The position numbers and the translations under genes are program-made. A stretch of DNA of 64,000 bases from JBCBGF01 sp038526915 (lineage in GTDB: Bacteria > Pseudomonadota > Alphaproteobacteria > Rhodobacterales > Rhodobacteraceae), in assembly GCA_038526915.1 (NCBI GenBank), contig JBCBGF010000009.1, positions 1-64,000 on the forward strand, given 5' to 3'. The notes under the pieces are model-generated. The model made no database searches. It saw only the letters and a program-made list of their open reading frames with translations, and had not been told where the DNA came from. The stretch's first letter is position 1; each line of letters opens with the position of its first letter. Below are positions 62,892 to 64,000 of the stretch, piece by piece.

Positions 62892-64000
62892 ATGGTATCG
62901 GGACGACTTAAGCGCCAGCTCACATGTCTAACGCCAAACATTCAACAGGCGGTCGGTTGGCCGACTGTTTTTGCTGTTGCCATCCTTCAGGTCGCGCCGG
63001 CCTATGCCGATATCGTTGCGGCAACGGATGCGGGCGGCGCCCAGATCACGGCGACGACCATTACGCCCGGTGTCACGTCGAGCTTTACGCAAAACGGCGT
63101 GGGCGTGGTCGAGACGGGCACGCAAGTTACCACAGGGACGATCCGTAACAACGTCGGCTTCAATGCGTTCTCCGAGTTCAACGTCGATGCGGGCGAAAAC
63201 GTGCATATGGTTCAGCCGACCGGCACGGATGCGCTTGTCAACCTCGTGACGGCAGGCGGCGCGAGCCAGATCAACGGCCAAGTCAGCTTTCTCAAAGACA
63301 ACACGACGGCCGGAAGCCGCGTGTTCTTTGTCAATTCCGACGGGTTCATTGTTGGGGCAACCGGGGCCATCAACGCGGGCAACCTGACGCTGTCGACGCC
63401 GACAGCGGGACAGATGGCCGGGTTGATCGCGGAGGCTGACGGCAGCGACGCCGGGACGGCGAACTACGCCGCGCTTTACAATGGCACGGAGGATCTCAAC
63501 GCCTCCGCCAACATCGAAATCTACGGACAAATCAACGCGGAACGGCTGGAGCTTCGCGCAGGTGGGCGGATGATCCTGAACGGTCAGTTGACCGTGGAAG
63601 CGCCGGTGAATGGCGGGACCATTGCGCCCGCGGTCAGCACCGATGGCATCGAACAGGCGACGGGTGTGTCGGTTGAGAACGGTGTGATCCGGCTGTTTTC
63701 GGGGGGCGACACCACCGTCGGCTCTACGGCGCGCGTGACGGCCAAGCGCCAGTCGGGCGCGGGCGGTCTGGTGCATGGTGCCGCTGGCGGCGCGATGACC
63801 GTTGCAGGCGGGGCCATCATCGACGTGGCCGGAACCGGCAGCGGGGATGCGGGCGCGGTTATTCTCTATGGTGCGAACTCGGCGGCGCTGGCCGCAGGGA
63901 CGGTTATTGACGCCAGCGCGGTCGCCGGGGCAGGCGGCTTTGCGGCGATCCATTCCGGTGGCGATGCGACTGTTGCGGGCGAAGTCGCCACGGGATCGGG
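62892..64000 (+). CDS. TpsA exoprotein (filamentous-haemagglutinin-like), N-terminal part
   Basis: The frame is open from the ATG at 62892 to the window end, giving 369 codons. The first 39 residues form a long signal sequence ending near VAPAYAD. The TPS domain follows: VGFNAFSEFNVDAGENVHMV, TDALVNLVTAGGASQINGQV, then AGSRVFFVNSDGFIVGATGAI, matching the NPNGI/NPxG-type region (here NSDG). After about residue 200 the text becomes Gly/Ala/Val/Thr-rich beta-helix repeats. It is secreted by the TpsB partner upstream and likely acts as an adhesin or large surface protein. The C-terminal function lies outside the window. Confidence 0.9.
   Translation, partial: MVSGRLKRQLTCLTPNIQQAVGWPTVFAVAILQVAPAYADIVAATDAGGAQITATTITPGVTSSFTQNGVGVVETGTQVTTGTIRNNVGFNAFSEFNVDAGENVHMVQPTGTDALVNLVTAGGASQINGQVSFLKDNTTAGSRVFFVNSDGFIVGATGAINAGNLTLSTPTAGQMAGLIAEADGSDAGTANYAALYNGTEDLNASANIEIYGQINAERLELRAGGRMILNGQLTVEAPVNGGTIAPAVSTDGIEQATGVSVENGVIRLFSGGDTTVGSTARVTAKRQSGAGGLVHGAAGGAMTVAGGAIIDVAGTGSGDAGAVILYGANSAALAAGTVIDASAVAGAGGFAAIHSGGDATVAGEVATGS

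Overview
The window is GC-rich DNA from an alphaproteobacterium, most likely a marine Rhodobacterales (Roseobacter-type) organism. Pointers are a SUV3-type helicase, S4 protein, seven-iron ferredoxin and CarD in a row, TRAP and TTT transporters, a soxBDAG sarcosine oxidase operon, IalB-family proteins, and many short genes with 4-bp overlaps. No rRNA, tRNA, CRISPR array, integrase or transposase was recognised.

Layout. 0-5.6 kb: the 3' end of methylmalonyl-CoA mutase, a ketopantoate-reductase-like enzyme, an HpaI-type aldolase, two alpha/beta hydrolases, an SCP2 protein and a TPR protein. 5.9-10.8 kb: helicase, two small membrane proteins, Hsp15-like S4 protein, FdxA and CarD. 10.8-15.1 kb: a ParDE toxin-antitoxin pair, a Kef-type antiporter, an Lrp regulator and divergent 4-hydroxyphenylpyruvate dioxygenase. 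15.1-18.7 kb: a repeat-rich intergenic stretch, a PilM/PilP-like membrane protein and a SIMPL protein. 18.7-27.7 kb: MetY, a PAS protein, three glycosyltransferases and a TRAP transporter. 27.9-30.6 kb: fumarylacetoacetase and an FAD oxidase. 30.6-33.2 kb: an AT-richer island holding one NACHT NTPase with a nuclease-like N-terminus, a likely anti-phage gene. 33.4-40.5 kb: acyl-CoA ligase, BASS transporter, glutaryl-CoA dehydrogenase, MDR oxidoreductase and an E1 alpha-beta fusion. 40.8-44.7 kb: an exported VWA protein with 88-codon tandem repeats and a mutarotase-like protein. 44.8-50.8 kb: soxBDAG with a divergent GlxA/AraC regulator.

50.8-59.8 kb is a coherent catabolic locus: an IclR regulator, then acnD-prpF-rraA-tctC-prpB-tctB-tctA. 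It combines a tripartite tricarboxylate transporter with the back half of the methylcitrate cycle and an aldolase-type RraA protein, but has no methylcitrate synthase. I infer that it imports and splits a preformed tricarboxylate.

60.2-64 kb is a two-partner secretion locus (IalB-like, TpsB, IalB-like, TpsA), with TpsA running off the window end.

Three copies of one palindromic repeat family each lie between convergent genes. The best candidates for something new are the solitary NACHT gene, the tricarboxylate operon and the IalB-flanked secretion cassette. Everything here comes from reading the sequence. No database search, alignment program or structure prediction was run, so family assignments rest on remembered motifs.
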